From JAGAJR01 sp048463395 (GTDB lineage Bacteria; Pseudomonadota; Alphaproteobacteria; RF32; CAG-239), in NCBI GenBank assembly GCA_048463395.1, contig DBFWPL010000022.1, positions 1 through 64,000 of the forward strand: DNA of 64,000 nucleotides, in the 5' to 3' direction. Shown here piece by piece: positions 43,330 to 52,502 of this stretch. Each line of letters begins with the position of its first letter. Within the stretch, counting starts at the first letter, position 1. The translations under genes and the position numbers were made by a program. Below the pieces are notes generated by a model that worked only from the letters and a program-made list of their open reading frames with translations, was not told where the DNA came from and did no database searches.

Positions 43330-44640
43330 ATGGTATCAGAAAGAATGGTTAGTAGACCGCAATATATTGAACAATTGAAAAAATGGCAAAGCCAGACCGA
43401 TTTGATCAAAATCGTTACTGGGGTTAGACGTTGTGGTAAATCTAAGTTGTTTTATCTCTATCAGCAAGATTTAATTATAAATAAGCTTGTAGATGATAGT
43501 CAGATTATCAATATTAATCTTGAAGATCTTATGCAAACTAGAGAAATTGGTTTGGATTATGATCAAGAAAACTTCTTAATTGATTATAATAGGCTGTTAG
43601 ATTATGTGGTTGTTCGTCTGAATCCACAGAAGATGAATTATGTTTTTATTGATGAAATACAGTTATTAAGAGACTGGACGCTTGTTGCGAATACCTTACG
43701 TTTACAAAATAATGTTGATTTGTATTTGACAGGATCTAATGCTTATATGTTTTCTAGTGATTTGGCAAATCAATTAGGTGGTCGTTATGTCGAAATCAAA
43801 ATGCAACCCTTGTCATTTAAGGAATATTTGGGTGCATATCCGCAATTTGCATTATTTGAAGTAATGCTTCATGGTGAGATTTTGAATTCATATTCGCCTA
43901 TGGATATTTATTCTCATTATATCAAAGAAAGTGGCTTCCCTCAAACACTTAATCTGTTATATGATAAACAGCTTATAAGCGATTATTTGTTAGATACCGT
44001 TTATTTGAATACAATTCAGAAAGATGTTGTGAAAAGATTTAATATAGCTGATACCAATAAATTAGATGCGGTAGTTAAGTATTTGTTTGATAATATCGGT
44101 TGCGAAACTTCTGTTCGTAATATTTCAAAAAATTTAGAAGCTAGTGGGCGTAAAATATCAGTTCCAACGATAGATACATATATTCAAGGGCTAGTTGACA
44201 GTTTTTTGATGTACAAATGTGATCGGTACGACATTAAAGGAAAACAGTATTTAGACAGTAATGCTAAGTACTATGTGGCTGATATTGGCTTAAGGACAGC
44301 TTTACTCGGTATAAAAGATATGGATGCCGGTCATATTCTGGAGAATGTGGTTTATTTAGAACTCATACGTAGAGGTTATGAGGTATCTGTAGGTAAACTG
44401 GTAAAAAGTGGTAAAAATATCGAAGTTGATTTTGTTGCCAAGAAGAGTGGGGGATTGGTTGAATATTATCAAGTGGCTTTGAATGTTCTTGAACCACAAA
44501 TTTTGCAGCGAGAATTAGCGTCGTTAGAAGCAATCGATGATAATTACCCTAAATTTTTACTGTCAATGGACTACGGTTCAGGAGAGAACAATGGTATCAA
44601 ACGCCTGAACGTTTTTGATTGGTTGTTACAAGAAGATTAA
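43330..44640 (+). CDS. AAA ATPase with DUF4143 nuclease-like domain
   Basis: 436 residues from the ATG at 43330 (ribosome site GGAAAGG). AAA_14 domain: Walker A GVRRCGKSKL (about 36) and Walker B YVFIDEIQLL (about 113), with an LTGSNAYMFS sensor. The C-terminal DUF4143 domain carries a PD-(D/E)xK-like pattern (ENVVYLELIRRGYEVSVGK, IEVDFVAK, YYQVAL). This family is common in gut bacteria; the physiological role is unclear. It stands alone between large AT-rich gaps. Confidence 0.88.
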   Translation: MVSERMVSRPQYIEQLKKWQSQTDLIKIVTGVRRCGKSKLFYLYQQDLIINKLVDDSQIININLEDLMQTREIGLDYDQENFLIDYNRLLDYVVVRLNPQKMNYVFIDEIQLLRDWTLVANTLRLQNNVDLYLTGSNAYMFSSDLANQLGGRYVEIKMQPLSFKEYLGAYPQFALFEVMLHGEILNSYSPMDIYSHYIKESGFPQTLNLLYDKQLISDYLLDTVYLNTIQKDVVKRFNIADTNKLDAVVKYLFDNIGCETSVRNISKNLEASGRKISVPTIDTYIQGLVDSFLMYKCDRYDIKGKQYLDSNAKYYVADIGLRTALLGIKDMDAGHILENVVYLELIRRGYEVSVGKLVKSGKNIEVDFVAKKSGGLVEYYQVALNVLEPQILQRELASLEAIDDNYPKFLLSMDYGSGENNGIKRLNVFDWLLQED

Positions 44641-44863
44641 TTGATTGGTGTTATTTGTATTTCCGTGATTAGTTAATGTGCACTTTAGTTTTTGAGGTAT
44701 GATTTATCATTTTAGAACAAAATTTATGTATTTGAGCAAAAGTTTGAGAGAAAAATTTTAAGTTTAAATCTCAAAAATAGTTGTTTGTTCAAAGTAACTT
44801 GTTTGACAATAATGATTCCAAGATATAAAATTACGCTAATTTAGTAACATAAGTGGAAATTAG

Positions 44864-46015
44864 ATGGTAAAATACAGAGGTGAAAATCTTCCAACATTTA
44901 AAGGGTATGCGGGGCAACTATCGAGAGCTCTGTATCATTTGATTACTGAACAAAAAGAAGTGCATATAGAGAAAGAAGATGATACTAGTATTGTTGACAA
45001 TGAATATATTGTTAAAGCCGAGCAGTTAAAGATTATTAACGTTAGTGAATTAACCTTTAAATCTTCTGACTTCATAGATACTCTCCATAATTGGCTGGAT
45101 CTTTGCATAAAATCTAAAGACAAATGTGTCAATACGAAATTTGTGTTGTTTTTAGAAAATAAAAATAGCCAGGATGAAATGATAAAAAAATGTTTTGCAG
45201 CATCATCTTTTAATGAAGCCAAAGAAGTTGTAGATGATTGGATAAATAAAATAAATTGGAAAACAAAAGCTAATGTAACAAAAGAAGATTTTTTTAAAAA
45301 GAACCGCGAGCTATTATATAAAATTATCACTAATTTTACAGTTCAACATCCAAAAGGGGCTTCTTCTGAGGAAGATATTGATAACTATTTAATAAAACAT
45401 TATGAAAATAATTTAGGTGATGATTTACCTCGTTTTGTTGAACAATTAAAAGGACGATTTTATAGTCTTGCAATTAATTCTAATGAAAGAGTACAAAAAA
45501 CATCATTTACTCGCAGTTTTTGGGATACTTTTTTACTTGATTTTGGTGGATACGCACGTTGTTTAAAATTACCAGAAATAAAAGATATACAAAATAGAGT
45601 AAAGAAAGAGCTTTCAGAACGGTATGTAAAACAATTAAAGCTGATTAAGATTGATTCAGATATGTTGACTGCCGCAATGAAAGCAAGGATACAATGGAAT
45701 TTACTAAGAGATGAAGAACGCTCCAAAGGTATTAGTACTGAACAAAATTTCAATGAAATGTATGAACGTTTGAAAGAAAGGTGGAATGAAAATAAGTGTG
45801 TAATATATGCAGATTCATCTATTGATGATACGCAAAAAGGAATGAAATTATATAATGAATCTATAAAAGAAGATGTTGTGGTTGATAACGTTAAGTTTCA
45901 AGATCCTAGGCGGGTCTCTAGAGGTGTTCATAATCACATGGCCAACTTTACTAATGAATATAAAATAGGTTGGCATCCTAAATACGAAGAGAAGTTAAAC
46001 AATGGAAACAAGTAA
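44864..46015 (+). CDS. ABC-3C effector/C-terminal-domain component
   Basis: 383 residues. Its N-terminus (GYAGQLSRALYHLITEQKEV, IEKEDDTSIVD, YIVKAEQLKI) has the E-DD ... E-x-x-K spacing of DUF4297/PD-(D/E)xK-like nucleases. The C-terminal half (about 210-383) ends VSRGVHNHMANFTNEYKIGWHP, which fits the C-terminal domain of predicted ABC three-component (ABC-3C) systems. It overlaps the middle-component gene by 14 bases. In these systems this protein is the likely effector, released when the ATPase senses invading DNA. The nuclease assignment is tentative. Confidence 0.7.
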   Translation: MVKYRGENLPTFKGYAGQLSRALYHLITEQKEVHIEKEDDTSIVDNEYIVKAEQLKIINVSELTFKSSDFIDTLHNWLDLCIKSKDKCVNTKFVLFLENKNSQDEMIKKCFAASSFNEAKEVVDDWINKINWKTKANVTKEDFFKKNRELLYKIITNFTVQHPKGASSEEDIDNYLIKHYENNLGDDLPRFVEQLKGRFYSLAINSNERVQKTSFTRSFWDTFLLDFGGYARCLKLPEIKDIQNRVKKELSERYVKQLKLIKIDSDMLTAAMKARIQWNLLRDEERSKGISTEQNFNEMYERLKERWNENKCVIYADSSIDDTQKGMKLYNESIKEDVVVDNVKFQDPRRVSRGVHNHMANFTNEYKIGWHPKYEEKLNNGNK

Positions 46016-46496
46016 TATATATTCAAAATACTGTAATGATATGCAAAACCCTGCTTTAGGAGCATATATCTTATCGACATTTGTAAAATCTTATAATGAT
46101 AAAAGTCAAAATAAAGCTAATATATTTATTTTATTTCTAATAATGCCAATGATTATGAGGGAAAGTATAAGAAAATTAATTGTTACAAACAGTTATAGAA
46201 AGCCTCATAAAATTTTAGCTGGATTGATTAAAGCTCTTTGTGCTGGAGCGGATGATGATAAAGTATTTGGCATATTACACGACAATATAATGAATTATAG
46301 AGAATATACAATGACCTCCTTTATTTTTGCTCTCCGTCTGGGAATATTAAAAATAAATTCTGATGCTGAACTAGAGGTTCCTGTAGAATTACATTCCAAT
46401 CCAAGTGTTTTTGTTTGTGCTGCAAATGTTTTAGGAAAGATGTTTGCAACAGGCGATTTATCAAATTTTATTAGCTATACAGGGATACAAGTATAA
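46002..46496 (+). CDS. ABC-3C middle component
   Basis: 164 residues, helical, without signal or known catalytic motif (YSKYCNDMQNPALGAYILST, FGILHDNIMNYREYTMTSFI). Position and size match the 'three-component ABC system middle component', which links ATPase and effector. Its start lies inside the upstream gene, and its stop overlaps the ATPase start by one base (TAATG), so all three are coupled in translation. Confidence 0.75.
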   Translation: METSNIYSKYCNDMQNPALGAYILSTFVKSYNDKSQNKANIFILFLIMPMIMRESIRKLIVTNSYRKPHKILAGLIKALCAGADDDKVFGILHDNIMNYREYTMTSFIFALRLGILKINSDAELEVPVELHSNPSVFVCAANVLGKMFATGDLSNFISYTGIQV

Positions 46497-48370
46497 TGAA
46501 TGTTCAACTTTTAGAATTAGTTATTTGGCCTTTAAATTCGGAAAAAGAAAAAAGAGTAATTAAATTTTCTCCTGGAAAGTTAAATATAATTCATGGAGCC
46601 TCACAAACAGGTAAATCGGCAATAGTTCCAATAATAGATTATTGTCTCTGCTCTTCAAGGAATAATATTCCTGTGGGAGTTATCAGAGAGAAAAGCTCTT
46701 GGTTTGGCATAAAATTGCAAATAGGCAATAATGTGATGATTTTTGCAAGAGAAAATAAAGACGGAGGTAGTGGAAAATTATATTTTAACTATGATAAAGA
46801 TGCAGAATTTCCCCATATACCGTTTGTAAATGAAACAGATACGAATGGATTAAAAGCAAAAGTTAATAATATCTTAGGTATTCCATTTTTTGAAATTGAT
46901 GAAGAAATATATCGTCCAAGTTTCCGAGATTTAGTTGCTTTTAATTTCCAACCTCAGAATATTATAGCAAATCCTAATTGTTTATTGTACAAATCAGACA
47001 TTAGTAAATATAGATTACGTCTGAGAAACATATTTAATTTTGCAATTGGTGTAGAAACAGCAGAAACATTAGGAAAAAAACAGCTGAAAATCTTGTATGA
47101 ACAAGAACTAGAGGTATTGAGAAAAGAAAAAAAAGAAAAGCAAGAATTTATTTTTAATGAAACAATGAAACAGCAAGATTTAATACTTAAAGCTATAGGG
47201 TATGGGCTGTTAAAAAAAGATGAAGTAATATTGAATGACCAGCAATCGATTCTTTATAACTTAGAGAAATTAACAAATATGTCGTTTTCAGAATTATCTT
47301 TAACTTCCTTAGGTAATGAGATGATTGTTACTAAATTCATCGAATTAGATAATAAACTTCAACCATTATATACGGAGCTTAGAGAACTACAAAAAAAGTA
47401 CAATTCCATTAAAGAATTTGTAGAGCTGGGACAAAAATATCTAAATAACATGAAAGTGAAAAGACAACGATTAAATTTAGCCTTATTTATTCGTGAGTTT
47501 TGTTTAACGAATGTTCAGGATTGTTCAATAATAGGAGATTTGGATTTAATTTGTAATAAAATTGAAGTATTAGAGACTGAGATTAGGAAAAATATTCCCT
47601 CAAAAAATAGCCGTTATGAAAGAGAGTTAATAAAAACAGATCAAAAGATATTAGAAATTAATGAAAAAATAAACTCATTAATAAAACAATACAATGATCT
47701 CAAAAATATTAATAATGAAAAAAGTTTATTAGAAAACTTTCTTATAGATATAGGTCGAGCTAAAAATATCATAAATCTTCTTAAAGTAGATTATTCAGAA
47801 CTTGATAAAAAAATTATTGAGAAAGAGAATGATGTAAAAAAGAATGAAATTACTATAGATGCTAAGCCGGTTCTAAAAAAAATACTTACAAAAATGGAAA
47901 AATATGTTCCTAATGCAGCAGAATTCAAAAAAATAGCTGATTTTGATACTACTGATTTAACTTTAAAATTATGGACGGATAATGATGGTATAGCATATTT
48001 ATCAGAAACAGGGAGTGGTTCTAACTGGGTTGCTTATCATTTGGCTGCAGTTTTAGGATTTCAAGAATATTTTATTCAACAGAATTCATTTGTTTTTAAT
48101 TTTTTGGTTTTAGATCAACCTAGTCAAGTCTATTTTCCTTCGGCAAAACTTGATAAAAGTACTGGTATGTATTTACTAGAAGAAGGTGAAGATGTTTTGC
48201 ATGTACGCAATATGTATACAATTATGAATGAAGCAATAGAACAAAATAATTCAAAATTACAAATTATTGTTATGGATCATGCAGGAAAAAATATTTGGGA
48301 AAATTGTTCAAATAAAAACGAAGTAGCTTATTGGACTAAGCAAAATGCTTTGATTCCATCTGACTGGTAA
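46496..48370 (+). CDS. DUF3732 ABC/SMC-like ATPase (ABC-3C ATPase)
   Basis: 624 residues. Walker A GASQTGKSA at 34-42; long coiled coil (about 190-470, e.g. LKKDEVILNDQQSILYNLEK and KSLLENFLIDIGRAKNIINL); signature-like ETGSGSNWVAYHLAA (about 501); Walker B FLVLDQPSQVYFPSA (about 538), the hallmark DQPSQ of DUF3732; switch His in IIVMDHAGK. This is the SMC/Rad50-like motor of ABC-3C systems, predicted to sense or clamp nucleic acid and trigger the effector. All motifs look intact. Confidence 0.9.
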   Translation: MNVQLLELVIWPLNSEKEKRVIKFSPGKLNIIHGASQTGKSAIVPIIDYCLCSSRNNIPVGVIREKSSWFGIKLQIGNNVMIFARENKDGGSGKLYFNYDKDAEFPHIPFVNETDTNGLKAKVNNILGIPFFEIDEEIYRPSFRDLVAFNFQPQNIIANPNCLLYKSDISKYRLRLRNIFNFAIGVETAETLGKKQLKILYEQELEVLRKEKKEKQEFIFNETMKQQDLILKAIGYGLLKKDEVILNDQQSILYNLEKLTNMSFSELSLTSLGNEMIVTKFIELDNKLQPLYTELRELQKKYNSIKEFVELGQKYLNNMKVKRQRLNLALFIREFCLTNVQDCSIIGDLDLICNKIEVLETEIRKNIPSKNSRYERELIKTDQKILEINEKINSLIKQYNDLKNINNEKSLLENFLIDIGRAKNIINLLKVDYSELDKKIIEKENDVKKNEITIDAKPVLKKILTKMEKYVPNAAEFKKIADFDTTDLTLKLWTDNDGIAYLSETGSGSNWVAYHLAAVLGFQEYFIQQNSFVFNFLVLDQPSQVYFPSAKLDKSTGMYLLEEGEDVLHVRNMYTIMNEAIEQNNSKLQIIVMDHAGKNIWENCSNKNEVAYWTKQNALIPSDW

Positions 48371-48372
48371 TT

Positions 48373-48585
48373 TTACCCGCCGCAGACTTTACAAGCCCTT
48401 GCTCCTTGAGTTTGGGCTTTTTGTTTGGTGGTTTTGATACAGTTTTTTGTGCATTTTTTAGCCCATTTGCAGGTTGGACTGTGATAAATATAGGTTTTTG
48501 TATTCATAACTACCGGTTGGTTATCTGCGGCAAAAGATGGTGTCGCAAATAAGAGAATTGTTAATATAAGAAATATTTTTCTCAT
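48373..48585 (-). CDS. small exported Cys-rich protein
   Basis: 70 residues with a signal peptide (cut after SFA, about 19). The mature part has the pattern HSPTCKWAKKCTKNCIKTTK, then GARACKVCGG. This resembles the Ada-like zinc-binding module seen in other exported bacterial proteins (Y-H-x3-C ... R-x-C-x-x-C). It could bind Zn or form disulfides. It converges on the DUF3732 gene, with stops 2 bases apart, and lies 14 bases after an XRE gene. Confidence 0.65.
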   Translation of the reverse strand: MRKIFLILTILLFATPSFAADNQPVVMNTKTYIYHSPTCKWAKKCTKNCIKTTKQKAQTQGARACKVCGG

Positions 48586-48598
48586 AAGACTTTATTTG

Positions 48599-48832
48599 TT
48601 ATTTTTCTGCTTCATCAATAATTTTCTTTAAGTCAACACCAATTACATCTGCGACCATTAAAAGAGTTCGGAGTGTCGGACTATTTTTTTTCGAAACCAT
48701 AAGTGTCCAAGCAGTACGGCTAAGACCAGTTTTATTATTTATCTCGGTCTTAGTTATGTTTCTTTTAACTCGCTCATTTTCGAGAAGTTCAACAACTTTC
48801 TGGGCGATAGTTTCAGCATCAACTCTTTTCAT
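48599..48832 (-). CDS. XRE-family regulator
   Basis: 77 residues with a Cro/CI helix-turn-helix (KRNITKTEINNKTGLSRTAWTLMVSKKNSPTLRTLLMVADVIGVDLKKII). The N-terminal helix is charged. It is divergent from the 48919 gene, so the 48833-48918 gap probably holds its operator; TAATTATAATTACAGTAACTATAATT there is dyad-like. It may control the element's cargo or excision. Confidence 0.82.
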   Translation of the reverse strand: MKRVDAETIAQKVVELLENERVKRNITKTEINNKTGLSRTAWTLMVSKKNSPTLRTLLMVADVIGVDLKKIIDEAEK

Positions 48833-48918
48833 AATAAGTTGAACTTACCTGTTGACTTTCTTTATTTAAATGTAATTATAATTACAGTAACTATAATTGC
48901 GTAATGCGGAGAAAAGCT

Positions 48919-49119
48919 ATGATTTCAAAAAACATTGCAAGTGCTGTACAAAAAGGCTCAAATGTTTATGTCTATAACGAACAAGGATGCTCCTTATTTT
49001 ACAAACAAGGAACTTTAGTTGGATTTACATCTACAACTGTTACCATCAAGCGGGGTAGCTATATAGAGTGCTATAATAATAAAGGCAGTAAACTATTTCA
49101 ACGTAGTGATAAGCAATAG
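48919..49119 (+). CDS. small protein with repeated Y-x-Y-x4-G strands
   Basis: 66 residues from the ATG at 48919 (CGGAGAAA ribosome site; an ATG at 48904 is also in frame). Beta-rich, with two related strand pairs: VYVYNEQGCSLFYKQGTLVG and YIECYNNKGSKLFQRSD, around GFTSTTVTIKRGS. Proteins with this pattern occur on phages and plasmids of gut bacteria, as far as I recall; role unknown. Confidence 0.6.
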   Translation: MISKNIASAVQKGSNVYVYNEQGCSLFYKQGTLVGFTSTTVTIKRGSYIECYNNKGSKLFQRSDKQ

Positions 49120-49192
49120 TTTATGAGGACATGATAATTGCAACATATGATATAAAAATTTCCATACTATTAAACGAAAGGAATATTTAACT

Positions 49193-50437
49193 ATGGTAAA
49201 AAGAGAATTGCCCACTGATAAAAGCAATGATCCTATAAACGGTGGAAAAAAGAAAAGTGTAAATTGGAAAAATGTTGGAGTATCTTTCTTATATACTTCA
49301 ATATATACTGTATTCATGCTTTTTATTACTGGAATCATGTCAACTATAGATGAAGGTATAGCTAGAGCTTGTACAATTATTGCAAACTTAACAATAGCAA
49401 TTATTTTGTCTGTTTATGCTTCAAAATTAAAAACATACAAATATAAACATGTTGCTCCGGTATGGGGGATTATCATTGGTATGCTATTCTTTCAAGCATT
49501 AGCGTTTTGGATAGTGATGTATCAGTTTTTACAGATTAAACAAGGGAATGCTATATTAAAAGATACTAACGAGGAAACAACTAAAGAAAAAGTTTTGTCT
49601 GTCAAAGATATTGATATAAAGAAAACGGTAGTTCCCAAAAGCAAAAAAGAACAAGCAATCAAAATCTTATTTGGTGTCGGAATATTCATCGTAGCGATAA
49701 GTTATGGAATTTTAAATTATAACTCAAATTATGAAAACGATAGATTGAAATTAGCCAAAGAAGTTCTTTCAAAAGTTCTGCGTGTAGGAATGGAAGAAGA
49801 AGGGATAAAAGCGACTAATGATATGGTCGATATCGTAATGGCTACTGTAAAGAATAAAAACAAAGTTGAATGTGAAAATTCAGTTATTTATTATGCTTTT
49901 TCAGTCGATTCTGATACAATTTGGGTCAAAACTGAAAAATCAGGAGATACGATTTCTGCCGAAGTAATGACAGATGAAATTCCCCAAAATTGTACTTTAT
50001 ATGAAAAAATTGATAATCAATGGAAAAAAACTGAACATATCCGCAATGAAAAAACACAATCACCACATTCACAGAATAATCAAAACAATAATGTTCTTTA
50101 TTCTTCTTGTGATGGTATGGCTGTAAATTTGGCTGTTGATACCGGTTGTAGATATGAAAACGACACTATCAGGATGGAAATTCAAAGCGAAAAAACAACA
50201 CAAATTCAATCATTATATAGCCAGCGTTTTTGTGTTAAAGGAAATGTTTTGACACTACTAATGGGAGAAGAACAGAGTTTTGATAAAAATGATACTGCAT
50301 TTCATAGACTACCTCAAGTTCATCCTCAAAACATTAATTGCCAAAAGCTTATAAATTGGCTAGATAATTATGGTGGTATGACAATGGGAATTGATGACAA
50401 TGAAGAACCTTTATATTTAGGTGGAAGGATTGGATAA
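49193..50437 (+). CDS. membrane protein of unknown function
   Basis: 414 residues with four membrane segments (about 31-50, 60-76, 88-112 and 160-176). A long extracytoplasmic region with four or five cysteines follows (KVECENSVIYYAFSV, QNCTLYEK, SSCDGMAVNLAVDTGCRYEN, FCVKGNVL). Not a recognised family. First gene of a tight three-gene group (49193-51606) whose stops and starts touch. It is co-expressed with two other membrane/exported proteins, possibly a complex at the envelope. Confidence 0.7.
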   Translation: MVKRELPTDKSNDPINGGKKKSVNWKNVGVSFLYTSIYTVFMLFITGIMSTIDEGIARACTIIANLTIAIILSVYASKLKTYKYKHVAPVWGIIIGMLFFQALAFWIVMYQFLQIKQGNAILKDTNEETTKEKVLSVKDIDIKKTVVPKSKKEQAIKILFGVGIFIVAISYGILNYNSNYENDRLKLAKEVLSKVLRVGMEEEGIKATNDMVDIVMATVKNKNKVECENSVIYYAFSVDSDTIWVKTEKSGDTISAEVMTDEIPQNCTLYEKIDNQWKKTEHIRNEKTQSPHSQNNQNNNVLYSSCDGMAVNLAVDTGCRYENDTIRMEIQSEKTTQIQSLYSQRFCVKGNVLTLLMGEEQSFDKNDTAFHRLPQVHPQNINCQKLINWLDNYGGMTMGIDDNEEPLYLGGRIG

Positions 50438-50872
50438 ATGTCAAAAGAACCTAAAGAAAAAATCTTATCAACAGAAAACGCTAACATAGAAAAATCCGCT
50501 GCAAACGAAAATAAATATGAGCAAATAACTAATATTTTAACTATTATTTGGACTGTTTTATCTTTAATTTTAGGGTATCAAGCTTTTTCTGCATCAATGA
50601 ATGGAATAAGCGGTTTTGATAAAGCGGCTGCTGATTTCAATGTTTTAGGTCAAGTAATAATATTTTTTACTTTTTCTGTCGCAATAGCTGGATTTTTAAC
50701 TCTTTTCATGATGTTTGTTTCACTTTTTATCAAAAATAGAATTACATCATTAGTTTTATGGGGAAAACGCTTGTTAAAAAGTGTAATTTATACAGTATTG
50801 CTTGTCATCTTATTGTTAATAGAAAATTTTATTGCAAATTTAATATTTGTTTCTGAGAAAGGATTAATCTAA
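50438..50872 (+). CDS. membrane protein of unknown function
   Basis: 144 residues with three hydrophobic segments (about 26-45, 66-92 and 108-130), cytosolic acidic N-terminus. Start is the base after the preceding stop, and the stop overlaps the next start (TAATG). No family recognised. Same AT-rich composition as its neighbours. Confidence 0.68.
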   Translation: MSKEPKEKILSTENANIEKSAANENKYEQITNILTIIWTVLSLILGYQAFSASMNGISGFDKAAADFNVLGQVIIFFTFSVAIAGFLTLFMMFVSLFIKNRITSLVLWGKRLLKSVIYTVLLVILLLIENFIANLIFVSEKGLI

Positions 50873-51606
50873 TGAGATCTTTTATTTTTGTTTTGACATT
50901 CTGTTTATTGGCAACAAACGTATTGGCCGGCCAACAAGAAGACATGAATTTGTGTGCTGACCGAATTGATAATAAATTTAATGTTAAAGTAAAACGTACT
51001 TATTTCGATATGGCGTCTGAATGTAATGATGGAAAAAGTGGAGCACATTTTTTAGGTTTTAAATATCAAGAGGCTTTTCATATAAGAAGTTTTGGATGCT
51101 TATTAAATAGGAAAGAAAACACTGTAATTGTTGAAGAGATACAACCACAACACTTAAAAAAATATAGTGGGTTAGAATGTTTAGGGATGGCAGATGTAGC
51201 GACAGCAATTGCTATGGCTAATGCATTTAATGAAGAAGCAATTGCTATCGATAAAAATGTTGTGAAAAAACGCAAAGCTCAAGAAAAGAAGAATGAACAA
51301 AAACAACATCAAGAACTTATCGAAAAATGCAGAGCTCAGTATGCAGATAATGCGTATTTTGAGCCTTACAAAAAAGCTAAACAATTAAGTAATCAAGTTG
51401 GTGTTGTTGTCGGTTGGATTATTGGAGAAATTAAAGAACATAAAGAGCTACTCTTTTTTACAGAAGAACCAAGATATGTTCTTTGCCAGCTTTATAAATC
51501 AGAATATGAAAATGATGCAATAAGTATTAACAAATCTTATGCAGACCAGAGGTTTAAAAATAATCAATATATTGATGTTGGAGATCAGAATGGTTGGCTA
51601 GACTAA
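50872..51606 (+). CDS. exported protein of unknown function
   Basis: 244 residues with a signal peptide (cut after VLA, about 18), five or six cysteines (LCADRIDNKF, SECNDGKSG, FGCLLN, LECLGMAD, EKCRAQ, VLCQLY), and a charged helix in the middle (about 125-150). No known domain. It ends the three-gene group; a convergent small gene begins 24 bases later. Confidence 0.68.
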   Translation: MRSFIFVLTFCLLATNVLAGQQEDMNLCADRIDNKFNVKVKRTYFDMASECNDGKSGAHFLGFKYQEAFHIRSFGCLLNRKENTVIVEEIQPQHLKKYSGLECLGMADVATAIAMANAFNEEAIAIDKNVVKKRKAQEKKNEQKQHQELIEKCRAQYADNAYFEPYKKAKQLSNQVGVVVGWIIGEIKEHKELLFFTEEPRYVLCQLYKSEYENDAISINKSYADQRFKNNQYIDVGDQNGWLD

Positions 51607-51629
51607 GATACTTATATCTATATTATTTT

Positions 51630-51839
51630 TTAAGTCCCAATAAACTCATGACATTTATTTGCGTGCGGGCTATGAGGGCATTTACCACCATGGGGTTTAA
51701 GGGCTTGTTTACCACAATATCGACAGACAAAGCCCTTTTTCTTATTCAGCTGTTCACGAAGCTTTTGCATCTCTTGGCGAAAAACAGCAATTAAATTCGC
51801 TTGCTCAATATCTTGTTGGGAGCTTAAAACTTTTTTCAT
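51630..51839 (-). CDS. small zinc-finger-like protein
   Basis: 69 residues; AAAGGA ribosome site. A helical N-terminus is followed by a Cys/His cluster: VCRYCGKQALKPHGGKCPHS then PHANKCHEF, fit for binding one or two zinc ions. It resembles short proteins associated with mobile elements that I cannot name. Convergent with the exported-protein gene. Confidence 0.62.
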   Translation of the reverse strand: MKKVLSSQQDIEQANLIAVFRQEMQKLREQLNKKKGFVCRYCGKQALKPHGGKCPHSPHANKCHEFIGT

Positions 51840-52058
51840 CGTTAAAATCCTTTTTTATTTGATTTGTACGACTAAATTATTTTAGTTAAATATCTGATTT
51901 TACACAATATTTTACTTGCAATCTATGATGGGATATGTTACACTAACCATAATAAAAATTGATTCGATTCGTTTTTATTATAAATCACGAAATGTATAAA
52001 ACTTGGCAGTTTGTAGAAATACGGACAGGGTTTTGTATGTTTGAAAGTGAGGTGTTAT

Positions 52059-52142
52059 ATGTGGCTCTTGACTAATGAACTCAAAATAAATTGGTTAGAG
52101 GGCAAATTACATCTCAATCCAACAATCGGAGCTTCAACCTAA
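52059..52142 (+). CDS. 27-codon ORF before a terminator (possible leader peptide)
   Basis: MWLLTNELKINWLEGKLHL plus NPTIGAST, with a GTGAGGTG ribosome site. Its last codons form the left arm of a terminator hairpin (52130-52162). The geometry, a short ORF overlapping an intrinsic terminator ahead of an operon (DUF3768 gene at 52179), is that of a transcription attenuator. No run of control codons is obvious. The rest of the gap 51840-52058 holds nothing I recognise. Confidence 0.4.
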   Translation: MWLLTNELKINWLEGKLHLNPTIGAST

Positions 52143-52162
52143 ATGTTGAGGCTCTTTTTTTA
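52130..52162 (+). terminator. intrinsic terminator ahead of the DUF3768 gene
   Basis: GAGC-TTCAAC / GTTGAG-GCTC stem with CTAAAT loop and a T7 tract, ending 16 bases before the DUF3768 start codon. Confidence 0.7.
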
Positions 52163-52178
52163 TTTTAAAGGTACAAAC

Positions 52179-52502
52179 ATGAACATTGAAAAAATCAGAC
52201 AGTTTAATGATGAATTACGAAAATCCTTTTGTGGTGGTCGTGTTGTCATCACCACCGGCGTTCAGTCTATGACAGATAGTGACCGACAAGAACTTTTGAA
52301 ACAAGTTCAAACATTCGATAATTTTACCAAGGACAACGATCCATACGGTGAACACGACTTCGGGGCTATTAATTTCAAAAATGATACATATTTCTGGAAA
52401 ATCGACTATTATGACACCGATTATAATTATCTTAGCCCTGACGCAAGCGACCCGAATGTCACCAACCGCGTCTTAACTATTATGCGTGGAGATGAATATT
52501 GA
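52179..52502 (+). CDS. DUF3768 domain protein
   Basis: 107 residues from the ATG at 52179. Matches the DUF3768 pattern end to end: FNDELRKSFCGGRVVITTGV, FDNFTKDNDPYGEHDFGAI, FWKIDYYDTD, SPDASDP, RVLTIMRGDEY. Such genes are common on plasmids and mobile elements of Alphaproteobacteria; function unknown. It supports the taxonomic guess. Its TGA stop overlaps the TTG start of the next gene. Confidence 0.88.
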   Translation: MNIEKIRQFNDELRKSFCGGRVVITTGVQSMTDSDRQELLKQVQTFDNFTKDNDPYGEHDFGAINFKNDTYFWKIDYYDTDYNYLSPDASDPNVTNRVLTIMRGDEY

